A stretch of 64,000 bases of DNA from Bathymodiolus brooksi (lineage: Eukaryota; Mollusca; Bivalvia; Mytilida; Modiolidae). The notes below the pieces were generated by a model. That model had not been told where the DNA came from. It was given only the letters and a program-made list of their open reading frames with translations, and made no database searches. Positions 23,449 through 34,295 of this stretch are shown one piece after another (position 1 is the stretch's first letter; the number at the start of each line of letters is the position of its first letter). The stretch spans positions 19,902,640 to 19,966,639 of the forward strand of contig OY804590.1 of the NCBI GenBank assembly GCA_963680875.1, in the 5' to 3' direction. A program made the position numbers and the translations under genes.

Positions 23449-26370
23449 ATGTATAAATTTAATTTCCGTGTGTTCTTCGTTGGAATCCACACCATTTTTC
23501 TTGTTGGTTGTTTTGAAGGCTGGACTTTTTACCAGAAATTGGATACGATTCCGTCAGCGACATTGTCACTTCCGATGGGAAACATTTATAATGTAACAAT
23601 TCTGACGTGTGGAGCAAGATGTAAAACGGAAGTTAACTGTCTCTCGTTCGCTTATGATCAAACATATAACAAATGTGTTCTCTATAATGAACATAAACCT
23701 TCAGTGTTAGTATCACCTTACGTGAATCTTTACGTTGGTAAGTTTATTATTCTTATTAACAAGTTTATTATTCTTATTAACAAGTTTATTATTCTTATTA
23801 ACAACTTTATTATTCTTATTAACAAGTTTGTTACACAACGTGGTCTCATTAGTGTTGAAAATAAATATAGCTTATAGTTGTGTAAAATTAACTTACCAGG
23901 TGGATTCCATCTGCATAGGAAACCTTGTTTTAAAACTTGCTCATGATAATGTTATTATATATATAAGTTTGTTTGATGGTGTTTAACGTCACTTTCAACA
24001 TTTTTTTCAGTTATATCGTGGGTGTTAGTTTTATTGGTGGAGGAAACCGGAAAAGCTGGAGAAAACCATCGACCTGTTGTAAGTCACTGACAAACTTTAT
24101 CACATAAATGTGTACACCTCGTCCTGATCGAGATTGGAGCATACACCATCAGTGCACTGAATGCATAGGTACAATTCAACTACCATACGATCATGGCCAC
24201 GACGGTCCCTCTAATATATAAATAAGTTATTATGTGGAGTATAAATGCGCCATTAAATTCAGCATATGCTACTCCGGGGTAAAGACATGAGCTCCTGAAT
24301 GGTAAGCAGTTCCTGCTCTACTAGTGACACCTATCGTGTTACAAACCAGGTGATAAGTCGTGAAGGAGAAAACGACCGGTTTGTGGTTAACGTTACATCG
24401 GTTATTCTCATTTGTTATTTATATTATTTCATTTAGATCGCTGCCCATCATCTCTTGGATTCATCTATGAAAAAACACTGGACTTGTGTTACTGGTTCCC
24501 ATCATATAAACGATCGTGGTCCCAGTCGAACAGTATATGCAATGGTAAAGGCGCTACATTGGTTAAACTTGATACTGAAGATAAACGAGACTTCTTTAAA
24601 GCCATGACAGGTACGATATTCTTATTAGATAATTTAAAGGTCTTATGATGTATTTACATGTACATAGATAACAGTACTTATGCAGATCGAGACAAACATT
24701 ATCCCTTCCATTAACACGACGGGTGCCGTTAGTGGAGTAGGACCTCCTTACCTTTCCGAAGCACCTCAGTTCGCCCCCGGTTTCTTATTGAAAAAATTTT
24801 TGTTTAATCAAATAAAAAATAAAAACATACGGATGATTTGAAAAAATTATAGTGAGTTAGTAACGCCAAATGGGCCATTTTTAGCTATATTATGGCGAGA
24901 CCATGTTACATACGATGAAATGTTGATTATATCCGTTGTGCTAGAACAACACTCTTAGTTTAATTTTTATAGTACACATGTACTAGCGTACTGACACAAA
25001 AGTCCTTCCGGACACATTATCATGATTCTGTGCCAACCAGTCTTTGCTCTTACTCCTTAATACTCCATACTTAGCAGTGAAGCAGCAAATAGCAGTTGTA
25101 TGGTCTTTGATTATACCTGACCAGGTCGCTAACCCACTATCTACCCCACTCTAACCATTACATCCTCTAGATGTCTTGAAAAAAATATATAACATGTTAA
25201 GTATGCGATATACTACTGCTTGTATTTGTCTTCATATCAACAATAACAAGCATAATAAAATGGTTTGGTTGGTTTATGGTGTTTAACGCCACTTTCAACA
25301 ATATTTCAGTTATATCGTGGTGGTCAGTTTTATTGGTAGAGGAAAGCCGAGTACCAGGAGAAAACCACCGACCTGTCGCAAGTCACTGACAAACTTTATC
25401 AAATAATGTTGTATCGAATACTAGTACACCTTCGCCATGAATGGGTTCGAATTCACAACTTTAGTGGTGATAGGCACTGATTGTACAGGTAGATGTAAAT
25501 CCAACTTCCATACGATCACGACGACCCCTGACACGATAGAAACCAAACGAGTTTCAATAAAAAATAAAATGTAAAAAAATCCAACCGCACAAAATAACAA
25601 ATGGCGGGAACCAAAGCCACCCTTTGTTGTGAAATGATGCCGTCGTGCAACTGTTTGTCAATGCTAACAAGGAAGCTACTGAACCAAGGGTTCCTTTTGG
25701 TAAAGTTGAAGTCGTCACTTCGACAATTTTGCGGTCGCCACCATGACTTGGTTGACCGTTATAGAATAACTGTGTCACAAAAACAAAACGATATGTTCCA
25801 CTTGTCGTAAACACTTCCCGGTCCTTTCCTTATTCGCGACTTATCACCGGGTTTGTAACCAGATAAACACAACGGGTACCACTAGTGGAGCAGGAACTGC
25901 CCTACCCTTCCGGAGCACCTGAGTTCACCCCGGTTTTTAGTGGGGTTCGCGTTACTCGATCATTAGTTTTATGTGTATGTTTTGTAGATCGTTGTGTGTT
26001 CTTTTGTACATGTTCTTTTGGCCATTGTTTTGTCTGTTCTTCTTCGATATACGGATTCTGATTACCCTTTGGTATCTTTAATCTCTTCTAAGATGTATCA
26101 ATAATGTGTATATGTATATGTCATTTATTCACAGGTCCAACTAAGAATGTATGGACGGGTGCTAATGATCTAGCTGATGAGGGAATCTTTATTTGGCCTG
26201 ATGGAGATATTCTTTCACACAACAATGTCTTGTGGGACAAAAACTGGGGACAGCCGGATAGTTATTTAAACAATGATCATTGTGTGATGATAAGGAGCGA
26301 TTTAGGGTTTTATTTACATGATACTGTGTGTGGATATACCTCATATTTTTCTTGTCAGTACGATGTGTAA
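23449..26370 (+). CDS. Secreted apple/PAN-like plus C-type lectin domain protein, 3 exons
   Basis: Exons 23449-23737, 24437-24610 and 26135-26370 join at phase-1 GT-AG introns (GTTG/GTAAGT; TTTAG/AT; ACAG/GTACGA; CACAG/GT) into exactly 233 codons. Residues 1-20 look like a signal peptide (hydrophobic [12 protein letters not shown]). Residues 21-96 hold Cys 21, 54, 58, 64 and 76 in an apple/PAN-like spacing. Residues 99-232 are a long-form C-type lectin domain: Cys 99/114, 131/228 and 204/220, a degenerate WTGANDL, and the QPD motif (194-196, galactose-type in known lectins). The usual WND is replaced by LHD, so calcium and sugar binding may be altered. Such proteins typically act outside the cell in recognition. 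The start was chosen because the ATG precedes the signal peptide; the open frame upstream is only the 27-bp minisatellite. Introns hold SINEs and retroelement scraps. A possible AATAAA lies near 26607, inside the adjoining transposon. Confidence 0.88.
23740..23823 (+). repeat. 21-bp repeat, 4 units, starting inside the splice donor
   Basis: Four 21-bp units of the type AAGTTTATTATTCTTATTAA, the fourth with one change (AACTTT), begin at base 3 of the GTAAGT donor of lectin intron 1. Only the first unit is preceded by the GT needed for splicing. Confidence 0.85.
23972..24212 (-). mobile_element. SINE, head type 1, in lectin intron 1
   Basis: The reverse complement runs from a tRNA-like head through 'GTGATAAAGTTTGTCAGTGA', 'GGAAACC' and 'CCACGATATAACTG' to the tail 'GACGTTAAACACC'. 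Same body and tail as the SINEs at 25273, 30171, 30683, 36790 and 42505. The B box is decayed. Confidence 0.65.
24295..24380 (-). mobile_element. Tail scrap of the reverse-transcriptase element, lectin intron 1
   Basis: In reverse complement it matches the segment between 'CGTGACTTATCACCTGGTTTG' and 'GGAGCTCATGTC' of the element tail ('ACTAGTAGAGCAGGAACTGC'). Confidence 0.5.
24712..24785 (+). mobile_element. Tail scrap of the reverse-transcriptase element, lectin intron 2
   Basis: 'TTAACACGACGGGTGCCGTT' through 'CGCCCCCGGTTTC' matches the element tail at 25866-25935 with several changes. Confidence 0.55.
25273..25531 (-). mobile_element. SINE, head type 1, in lectin intron 2
   Basis: Minus-strand copy of the SINE: tail end at 25273 ('GGTGTTTAACGCCACTTTC' on the plus strand), body, then a head with a B-box-like GTTCGAATTC (complement near 25447) and the head end 'GTCGTCGTGATCG'. 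It is better preserved than the copy in intron 1. Confidence 0.7.
25655..26095 (+). mobile_element. 5'-truncated reverse-transcriptase element, lectin intron 2
   Basis: The last 48 or so codons of the YIDD-type reverse transcriptase are readable ([18 protein letters not shown] about 25663-25716, [11 protein letters not shown] about 25732-25764, ending FHLS with TAA about 25808). The complete untranslated tail follows, up to ACGGATTCTGATTACCC. The 5' truncation is what target-primed reverse transcription leaves. It sits within lectin intron 2, upstream of the exon 3 acceptor. Confidence 0.75.
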
Positions 26371-27189
26371 GACAAAATCATACAAGTCAAATAGTAGGGT
26401 GCCCAGTGTTAAAAAAGACGCTTCGTTATCGAGTTTGGGTTAACGGAATTACACACGGCTAATTTTGGTATTAAACGCTAGAAAAATTATTACATTTTGT
26501 ATTTTTAATTGTCGTCGTAAGTTTCTGTGGTCACGATTTTTTTAATTTCACGTTTTTCAAAGGTACCCTCGGCTGACACATTGTACATGGTATTTTCAGG
26601 ATGAAAAATAAAAATATTCTCCGCTATCTAAATAGCTAAAAAGGTTTTTACATCAGAGATAATGTATCAAAGATATAATTAAAATAAAAACGGGATGTAA
26701 ATAATTGATTTTTGAAAGAGTATATCAGCCTTACTTTAAGCCTCAAATTTGACCCCAAATTAACCGTATTTTCAACAAAAGCAAAGTAATTACACTACAT
26801 TATAAATGTACTTTGATTTTGAAGAAAACATATTGATGAAATGTACATGTGTGCCAAAAATCATAATCTAAATGTCAGCGGTTGTTGAGAAATTGGCAAA
26901 ATATAAACTCAAATAACTGTAAATTTCCTCTTTGTCATACACGGATTGTTATGTACCGGTTTTTGTTAATGATGTGTCGCTCGCCGGTCATTAACTAGCA
27001 CGATCTCTGTCTCAATGCATTTAGTATTTTCTCTTCTTTTATGGCAAATAAATTGGTTTTAATTGTTCAGTAGAATTGTTTGTGGTTTTTATGTTTTAAA
27101 AACATTCATTTTTATGTCGGCCGTTGATTGGGTTTAAAATTTGTTTAATTCATGTGTTTCTAATACATGGACCAATCCTGCAGGATACG

Positions 27190-28318
27190 TTATAAGTCCG
27201 GAAATGGCTCAGTTTCATAGAAGGCGACCGATTCCTGATTAGAAAAGGTTTCTTGCAGTCGCTGCCAACAAACAAGCATTGATACAATTTCTTGCCGAAT
27301 CGATTGTGCAACACTATCGTTTATCATCTCTTGAGATGTCATCCGGGGAAGTTCCATATATTTCTGGTGCTTCTAATCATTGCCAAGAAAATCTGCAGAG
27401 ATGGAGTCTCCGATTGCCAAGAGTTATACTGTACACATGAAGAGGCGGACACTCGTATGATTTTACATGCTATCCATGCAGACAAAACGTTCGGTGAAAG
27501 TGGAATCAAAGGTCGGATCATTGTTAAATCGCCTGATACATATTTCTTGATTCTATGCATCCATTACTTTCCTTCAATGCAACATACACAGGAATTATGG
27601 TTTCATACGGGTTCTATCACAAACACCAAGGATGGGCGTTTTCATTCCCGTACATTCGATCTGTAGCATCCTCAATCCTGTTTTATGTAACATTTTACCA
27701 GCTGCACATGCCATCACAAGATGTGATTCCACATCATCCTTGTTCGGGATTGGCAAACGAACCGTTTTTAAAGTACTTAAAGACAGTCCAGAAAACTTTA
27801 GAGATTTGTCCACCCTTGCAGACTGTGACACTGACAAATCTATAGATGCCGCCAGTAAACTTGTTTGTCGACTGTACGACCAAAAAGGAAAACTGAAGGA
27901 AGATCACGTCGATCTTAACAAATTAAGGGTAAGGTTAGCGACACTGAGGGATGCATGTTTGGCCAAACTTCCACCCTGTGAAGCCACCTTCACTCAGCAT
28001 GTTTTGCGATCTTCACTACAGATAAATATTTGGATGACTGCCTATGTTGCAAAACCGCCAATGAAGTCTGCAGTGCTATTTGGATGGGAAGACAGGAATG
28101 GATTAGTCCCAGTTTATTTCAAAGGCCAGATGTCTTCTGATTTTTTGCAAGACCTTGTTTGTACTTGCAAAGAAAATCTGTGTGCATGAAAGGATGCATT
28201 TGTTTTGAGCCAAGTCTATCTTGCACAGACCTTTGCCCTTGCCAAGCTGGCGACTTATGCCGCAATGAAAATACCCACCTAGCAATATCTACAAATACTG
28301 ATGAAGATGATGACATAT
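27190..28318 (+). pseudogene. Transposon-encoded 'HEEADTR...CDSTSS' family protein, broken
   Basis: The readable frame starts near 27190, shifts before 27430, then gives HEEADTRMILHAIHAD (about 27437), KSPDTYFLI (about 27530), a shift near 27600, AITRCDSTSSLFGIGKRT (about 27710) and a long open stretch to 28189. After a final one-base shift, a Cys cluster follows (GCICFEP, SCTDLCPCQ, DLCR) with an acidic end at 28318. The HEEADTR, (G)CDTTS and C-terminal Cys-cluster order is seen in a widespread family of animal transposon-associated proteins; its biochemical function is not known to me. At least three frameshifts make this copy dead. It lies inside the TIR element at 26394-29672, which supports mobile origin. 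Confidence 0.65.
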
Positions 28319-28329
28319 AATCTCATTTT

Positions 28330-29610
28330 TATTTTCTTTTTCATCCAGTCTCCATCTATTTCACCGAATAAAACTGTTGTTATCAAAACTATGATTTCAG
28401 ATAAAACAGTCTTTCATTTCCAACATTGTGACCATCAACTCACGTTAGTCATAGTTGTCCAGTTACCACGACTTCCCGTTGACGTCTTTTGTTTCATTGA
28501 GACTTGGTCTAATGTCTGTTTTAGGCAAGCATCACTGTTTTCTGTGCTTAGTAAACTGAGACAAGTTCATACGTACTATGTGTTTTTCAGTAAATAGCAG
28601 TTTCATTTGTTGCAATGTTTTATAAGGTGTTCTTTTTATATGTTGTGGTGGTTATGTCGTAGCTTGTTTCCGTTTTATGTTTTTTCTGGAATTTGCCCAG
28701 TCTCCGGACTATGATTTCTTTAACATTTTCTATGACTTGTTCCTTTGTTCCTTCGGTATACTACTGCCGCTGTTTCAAACAAACAAAAAAATTTAAAAAA
28801 AATAAAAAAAAAACAACCTACCAAGGACTCTGACCTTGACGTGGTTGGTGGGCTTTCAAACTAACAAGAGAACACTTTCTTATTTGCCAAACACCTGAGA
28901 TATTTGGAGTGTTCAGAGTGGTTTGTAGCCACACATCGTCCAAACGCATAATATGTCCATAGACCTTACGTTTTTAAACAAATGGCGTTTGACCTTTCCA
29001 TATATTGCCATGTTTTTGCACAGAATATTCGTTAAGTATTGATTGACCCTACAAATGATATGTTGCAAACACATAAGCCATTAAATTTGAATTTTGGTAC
29101 CTTTTATGAAGTTTGAGGTGAATAGATATTTTACCAGTAATTAGTCAAAGTGTACCATAACTGAAACATGTTTTTTTTTAATCCGTCCACCAGTTGTCAA
29201 ATGTTAAGGGTTAAAAAATAATTTGAAGGTTTCTTTAAATGAATATCAAATAAAAATGAGAAATGTTCAAACTACGACAGGTCAAGGTCACTTTTATTTC
29301 TCATATATACGAAAATTGTAAAATGGCATTTTTTTTTAGAAAATGACCTTTTGCTATATATTCAAACAATGTAAAATAAAAAATAAGCATAAAATAATAA
29401 AATATTAAGCTTAACAAATAAAATTGGCATTCCAGTTTAAAGTTCTTCACAGTGTTGTCGAAGAAGGGAGCCTTTTAAAACTTGTGGTGTGTTCGTTCCA
29501 ATTTTTAGATCTTGACCTTTGACCCCAATTTAAAAAAAAACGTGACCACAATACATAGCGACGACATCTTTATTTCGATGCGGCTTGTTCTCCTCATTCC
29601 AACGATGTAT
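28330..29610. other. Non-coding right part of the transposon
   Basis: AT-rich, with poly-A/T runs (28786-28816) and no credible ORF. It leads into the right TIR. Confidence 0.5.
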
Positions 29611-29702
29611 CATACAGGTGTGTGTAATTCCGTTAAGGCAAATTCGCAAAAATCTTTAGTCGGGCACCCTACTAAAACAGACCATTTACGACTTCATTTT
29701 TA

Positions 29703-29935
29703 AGAATATACGTATTACAGGAGTTATTTCCCTTTAAGATGGGCAAATGGTCCTCTTACATCCAAAGGTCAATGAAAATAACATATAATTTTCCAAAGTC
29801 AAATAGACCATTTGCCAGGTTAATTATAAATAGTATACGCTTTACATGAGTTATTTCCCTTTAAAGCGGACAAAAGGGTCCCATTTCATGCAAAGTTCAA
29901 TGAACATTACTTATATTTTCCCCATAATCTATCTG
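29703..29935. repeat. Diverged tandem duplication, about 128-bp unit
   Basis: Two units share 'GAGTTATTTCCCTTTAA', 'GGGCAAATGGTCC'/'GGACAAAAGGGTCC', 'CA(A)AG(G)TCAATGAA' and a final 'TATAATTTTCC'/'TATATTTTCC' (first copy about 29703-29805, second about 29835-29925). Confidence 0.6.
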
Positions 29936-30170
29936 AAATTATGATGTAGTAGCTTGTGAACTTCCCATTTGTTACAAAATTATCCTCTGATTTTTACAAG
30001 GTTCAAATAGCTACAAATTATGAGAAAATTATATTCACATTCGATTTTCTTCCCGTTGCTCTTGCTAGACCGGGAACCATTTTGCCCGTCATAAGGGAAT
30101 AATTCGTATAATGTATAGAAGCGCATAATTTTAGAATCAAATCAGGAATGTCACAATGTCTATTAGATGC

Positions 30171-30412
30171 GGGTCGATCGTGGTCGTGATCGCCTGGTAG
30201 TTAGATTTATAACCACCTATGCAATCAGTGCCTAACACCACTAAAGTTCGAACCCCGTTCATGACGAGATGTACTCGATACAACATAATGTGATAAAGTT
30301 TGTCAGTGACTTACGGCAGGTTGGTGGTTTCCTCCCAGTACTTCGGTTTCCTCTACCAATAAAACTGACCGCCACGATATAATTGAAATATTGTTAAACA
30401 CCATCGAACAAA
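30171..30412 (+). mobile_element. SINE, head type 1
   Basis: The head contains an A-box-like TGGTAGTTAGATT (30195-30207) and a B-box-like GTTCGAACCCC (about 30246), so it looks tRNA-derived. The body has 'GTGATAAAGTTTGTCAGTGA' and 'CCTCTACCAATAAAACTGAC'; the tail is TGTTAAACACC. Its body lies at the start of the 1084-bp tandem duplication. Confidence 0.75.
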
Positions 30413-30504
30413 CCAATGCAATTGTAGTTTAATGTCACCCATTCTACTCTTATTTACCTTTAGTACACTTTAACACTTGAAGTTCAAGTTCACAATTCAT
30501 GATT

Positions 30505-31075
30505 TTTCAACGGGTTTGTAACTAGATTAACACAACGGGTGCCACAAGTGGAGCAGAAACTGCCTACCCTTCCGGAGCACCTGAGTTCACCCCCGGTTTT
30601 TAGTGGGGTTCGTGTTACTCGATCTTTAGTTTTATGTGTATGTTTTGTAAATCGATGTTTGTCCTTTTGTCCTTTTTTATTTGAGGCCCGGGTGGCTCAA
30701 TGAGTTAGGTGGTTGGATCTAACAGCTCATACAAACCTATCACCAATACGGCATGGGTTCGCGCCCAGCCTTGTAAATTACAAAAAGGGTGCACTCGACT
30801 TGCAGCCGCAAGTGATAAAGTTTACCAGTTGTTTGCCCAGGGTCGGTGGTTCTTTCCGGGTACTCCGGCTTCCTCCAACAGTAAAACTGGTCGCCATGAT
30901 ATAGCTGAAATATTGCTGAAAGTGGCGTTAAACACCAAATTCAAATTCAAATTCATTCCTTTTTATTTTGGCCATTGTGTTGTTTGTCCTTCCTCAGTTG
31001 ACGCCATTACGGATTCTGATTACCTTTATGGTTTCTTCAAACTCATCTTATGTTTATTTTACCAGCTACATCAAT
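30505..31075 (+). mobile_element. Tail of the reverse-transcriptase element, split by a SINE
   Basis: 'GGGTTTGTAACTAGATTAAC' to 'TTTGTCC' (30505-30682) and 'TTTTGGCCATTGTGTTG' to 'TGGTTTCTTCAAACTCATC' (30965-31050) are the two halves of the tail, as seen uninterrupted at 25810-26095. No codons of the reverse transcriptase remain here. Confidence 0.7.
30683..30956 (+). mobile_element. SINE, head type 2, nested
   Basis: A tRNA-like head: A-box-like TGGCTCAATGAGTTAGG (30693-30709) and B-box-like GGGTTCGCGCCC (30755-30766). Then the shared SINE body and a tail GTTAAACACC plus three 'AAATTC' repeats. Flanked by near-identical 13-bp target duplications TCCTTTTTTATTT (30670-30682) and TCCTTTTTATTTT (30957-30969). 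Reading frames across it are not genes. Confidence 0.85.
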
Positions 31076-31363
31076 AATTATTACAATTTGGTCATACCTG
31101 ATGAAGATTTTAGGTTAATAAAGTCTCATTTTGACTTCACCGGAATATTTTTTTTACAGAGTGAACTTTCTGGGGTTTCAAGTTTCAAGTTTTTATTAAT
31201 AAGAAAAATCAATCAAACATTGATGTCCTCCCCGCATTAACATGATATTAAATCAATAAACATATATAATTATGTATACATTACATTTTTAAATGACAAA
31301 ATATCATATTAAAGAAAAATAAACTTATCTGATATTCATACAATCTTTGATATAGTGACATAT

Positions 31364-32260
31364 ACAACATTATGTGATAAAGTTTGTCAGTGACTTACGG
31401 CAGGTTGGTGGTTTCCTCCCAGTACTTCGGTTTCCTCTACCAATAAAACTGACCGCCACGATATAATTGAAATATTGTTAAACACCATCAAACAAACCAA
31501 TGCAATTGTCGTTTAATGTCACCCATTCTACTCTTATTTACCTTTAGTACACTTTAACACTTGAAGTTCAAGATCACAATTCATGATTTTTCAACGGGTT
31601 TGTAACTAGATTAACACAACGGGTGCCACAAGTGGAGCAGAAACTGCTTACCCTTCTGCAGAACTTAAGTTCACCCTTGGTTTTTAGTGGGGTTCGTGTT
31701 ACTCGATCTTTAGTTTTATGTGTATGTTTTGTAGATCGATGTTTGTCCTTTTGTCCTTTTTTATTTGAGGCCCGGGTGGCTCAATGAGTTAGGTGGTTGG
31801 ATCTAACAGCTCATACAAACCTATCACCAATACGGCATGGGTTCGCGCCCAGCCTTGTAAATTACAAAAAGGGTGCACTCGACTTGCAGCCGCAAGTGAT
31901 AAAGTTTACCAGTTGTTTGCCCAGGGTCGGTGGTTCTTTCCGGGTACTCCGGCTTCCTCCAACAGTAAAACTGGTCGCCATGATATAGCTGAAATATTGC
32001 TGAAAGTGGCGTTAAACACCAAATTCATATTCAAATTCATTCCTTTTTATTTTGGCCATTGTGTTGTTTGTCCTTCCTCAGTTTACGCCATTACGGATTC
32101 TGATTACCTTTATGGTTTCTTCAAACTCATCTTATGTTTATTTTACCAGCTACATCAATAATTATTACAATTTGGTCATACCTGATGAAGATTTTAGGTT
32201 AATAAAGTCTCATTTTGACTTCACCGGAATATTTTTTTACAGAGTGAACTTTCTGGGGTT
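31364..32260 (+). repeat. Tandem segmental duplication, copy 2
   Basis: Second copy of 30280-31177, offset 1084 bp. It includes the same retroelement tail and the same nested SINE (31767-32040) at the same position, so the SINE insertion predates the duplication. Private changes include CTTCTGCAGAACTTAAG at 31654 in place of CTTCCGGAGCACCTGAG. Confidence 0.85.
31767..32040 (+). mobile_element. SINE, head type 2, duplicated copy
   Basis: Same SINE as at 30683-30956, moved by 1084 bp with its flanking TCC(T)nATTT target duplication. The only clear tail change is ATTCATATTC for ATTCAAATTC. Confidence 0.85.
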
Positions 32261-32875
32261 ATATTTAAAACATATTACAAATACCAGCAAGGTCACCTTC
32301 AAAAACGTTTTTGTCATTCATCTGTAAACGTACTTATTTATCTAACTTCCAAGTCAATTCGTCATTAGTTTTAGACATACAATACTGAGTACACTACAGG
32401 GACCACTAGTGAAGCAGACACTAGTTACCCTATCGGAACACCCGAGTCCAGTGGCTTAGCTTCATTGAGACAGCCTTGGTAAAAAAAAAGGACAACACAA
32501 ATCATAAACATGTTTTAAAAAAAAAATGTAAATTGTTCTAATAACATCTTTATGACTTATGACGTGTTTTAGACTCAATGGATTAGCACGCATGCACATC
32601 CAGAAAGATAAGGAGATCGATCGAGTTGGATACGTTTGATGCAAGCCGAAATAGGAGCTTTACATCTTTTGACGTTTGCTCTGTGATCCAAAACAATATT
32701 TTGAAAACTTCATTAGAAGTAGTATTTGTATTTAATTACAGACGATGTTTCAATGTTTATTCATTAAAATGAACATTTGTTTTAATCTTTATCAATAAAT
32801 GACACATTTTAGTTAAAAATCATTAGGTTTTATTTTCTAGATTGTTGAAACAGGCTTAGACACCGGTGTTAATAT
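32261..32875. other. No gene; one retroelement-tail scrap
   Basis: 32395-32455 resembles the retroelement tail ('GGGACCACTAGTGAAGCAGA', 'CCTATCGGAACACCCGAGT'), much decayed. The rest is AT-rich, with nothing recognised. Confidence 0.45.
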
Positions 32876-32939
32876 ACCCACATGCATCTATTATTCATGA
32901 CTGCTTCAAACTCTTTAACTTGGAGTGGTTAAATTAGAA

Positions 32940-34295
32940 TTAAAAAAAAATCGATGTCCTTAGCAATATTGTTTTTGTGTGTAAATCACATTACGTAGAC
33001 TGCTTGATAAATGAATTTGGTATTGACAATTTACTTGACAACCCTACATATACTCCGACGACACTTACGACAGAGGAAATCCTGGACAATCATAGGTCTG
33101 TTTTTATGTTCCTTTGAAATTTCAACCAAAGATGAAGAACTGGATCTACGTCACTCTACTGGATTCCTAAATTACATAAGTGTCCTTACAAACAGTGTTA
33201 TATTGCTGGGTCTGCCAAATGCTCCACGAAACCTTTTTCCAAATTATTATCAGGTATTTTTTCGGTGGTCAAAGCTGGGTTTCATAGTTACTGTGACACT
33301 AGCTACTCGAGGGGTGGTGTGAATCAGATGTGGATTCTGAAGAACTCTGAAGATCTGTCGGAGTACATACAATCTAAGTCCCTCTCATCCTGCAATAGCA
33401 TTAAAACATATGACTTCTCTACCCTCTACACAACTATTTCCCACTCTTAGCTGAAAGTCAGATTAAGGGAGTTGGTCCAACTGTGATTCATTAAAAAAGA
33501 ATGGCCAACGTAGATACAAATAGCTTGTACTAGGAAGGAACATATCTTATTTTGTAAAAAGAAAGCAAAATAAAAACACTAATTCTACCAAAGAGTTCTC
33601 TGAAACTGATATCATCAACATGCGCGAGTTTTTGATTGACAAATAATTTGCTATGTTTGGTGGACGTATTTTTCAACAAAAAGTATACATACATATGGGT
33701 ACAAACTGTGCTCCTCTTCTAGCATACTTGTTCCTTTATTCGTATGAGGAAGACTTCATACAGGGGCTTCTCCAGAAAAATGAAAAGAAGCTTGCCCGAT
33801 CCTTTAATTTCCCGTTCCGCTATATAGATGATGCCCTTCACTAAATAATTCTAGGTTTGGTGATTTCGTTGATCGCATCTATCCCATTGAGCTTGAAATA
33901 AGGATAACACAGATACAGATAGGTCTACTTCATACCTTGACCTACACCTCGTAATTAACAGTGAGGTGCGGTTAAGAACGACTCATTACGACAAAAGAGA
34001 TCATTTCAATTTTCCCACTGTGAACGTTCCATTTAAATGTAACAACATTCCAGCAGCACCTCCATATGGAGTATATATCTCTCAGATGATACGATATTCC
34101 AGAGCTTGTGGTTGCTATCAGGATTTTCTTGATGCAGGGTTGCTGCTTACGAGGGAGATACTGAACCAAGAGTTCCTATTGGTTAAGTTTAAGTCATCAC
34201 TTCAGAAGTTTTGCGGTCGTCACCATGACTTGGTTGACCGTTATGGAATACCTGTATCACAAATGACCACGGATATGTTCCACTTATCGAAACAC
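32940..34295 (+). pseudogene. YIDD reverse-transcriptase element ORF, copy 1, broken
   Basis: In several frames one can read LDLPSLYWIPKLHK-like (frame-shifted about 33140), RGGVNQMWILKNS (about 33310), KTYDFSTLYTTI (about 33405), IHMGTNCAPLLAYLFLYSYE (about 33690), the catalytic FRYIDDA (about 33817), and the C-terminus with [13 protein letters not shown] (about 34210) and SQMTTDMFHLS. This is a reverse transcriptase with the G-T-N-C-A-P and Y-I-D-D boxes, of a non-LTR or Penelope-like kind; I cannot decide which. Frameshifts near 33120, 33480 and 33620, stops (TAG after TTISHS; TAA after DDALH) and a lost stop codon show it is dead. Two of these lesions are shared with copy 2. Confidence 0.75.

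Larger units (their letters stand above)
26394..29672 (+). mobile_element. DNA transposon with TIRs, TA target site, 3279 bp
   Basis: Ends are inverted copies: GTAGGGTGCCC at 26394-26404 and its complement at 29662-29672, flanked by TA on both sides (26392-26393, 29673-29674). Further in, a 17-bp identical block TTAACGGAATTACACAC (26440-26456) has its complement at 29620-29636, and weaker similarity continues (TGTGGTCACG about 26528). The element begins 24 bp after the lectin stop codon. It carries one decayed plus-strand ORF (27190-28318). The superfamily is not identified. Confidence 0.8.
30280..31177 (+). repeat. Tandem segmental duplication, copy 1
   Basis: About 898 bp that recur at 31364-32260 with a constant 1084-bp offset and few differences. 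It contains the 3' half of a SINE, a retroelement tail and a second SINE nested in that tail. The 186 bp between the copies (31178-31363) are unrelated AT-rich sequence. Confidence 0.85.

Noticed and set aside
30709..31077. 122-codon ORF at 30709 and its copy at 31793
   Set aside because: They run across SINE, target duplication and retroelement tail. Both are by-products of the duplicated repeat.
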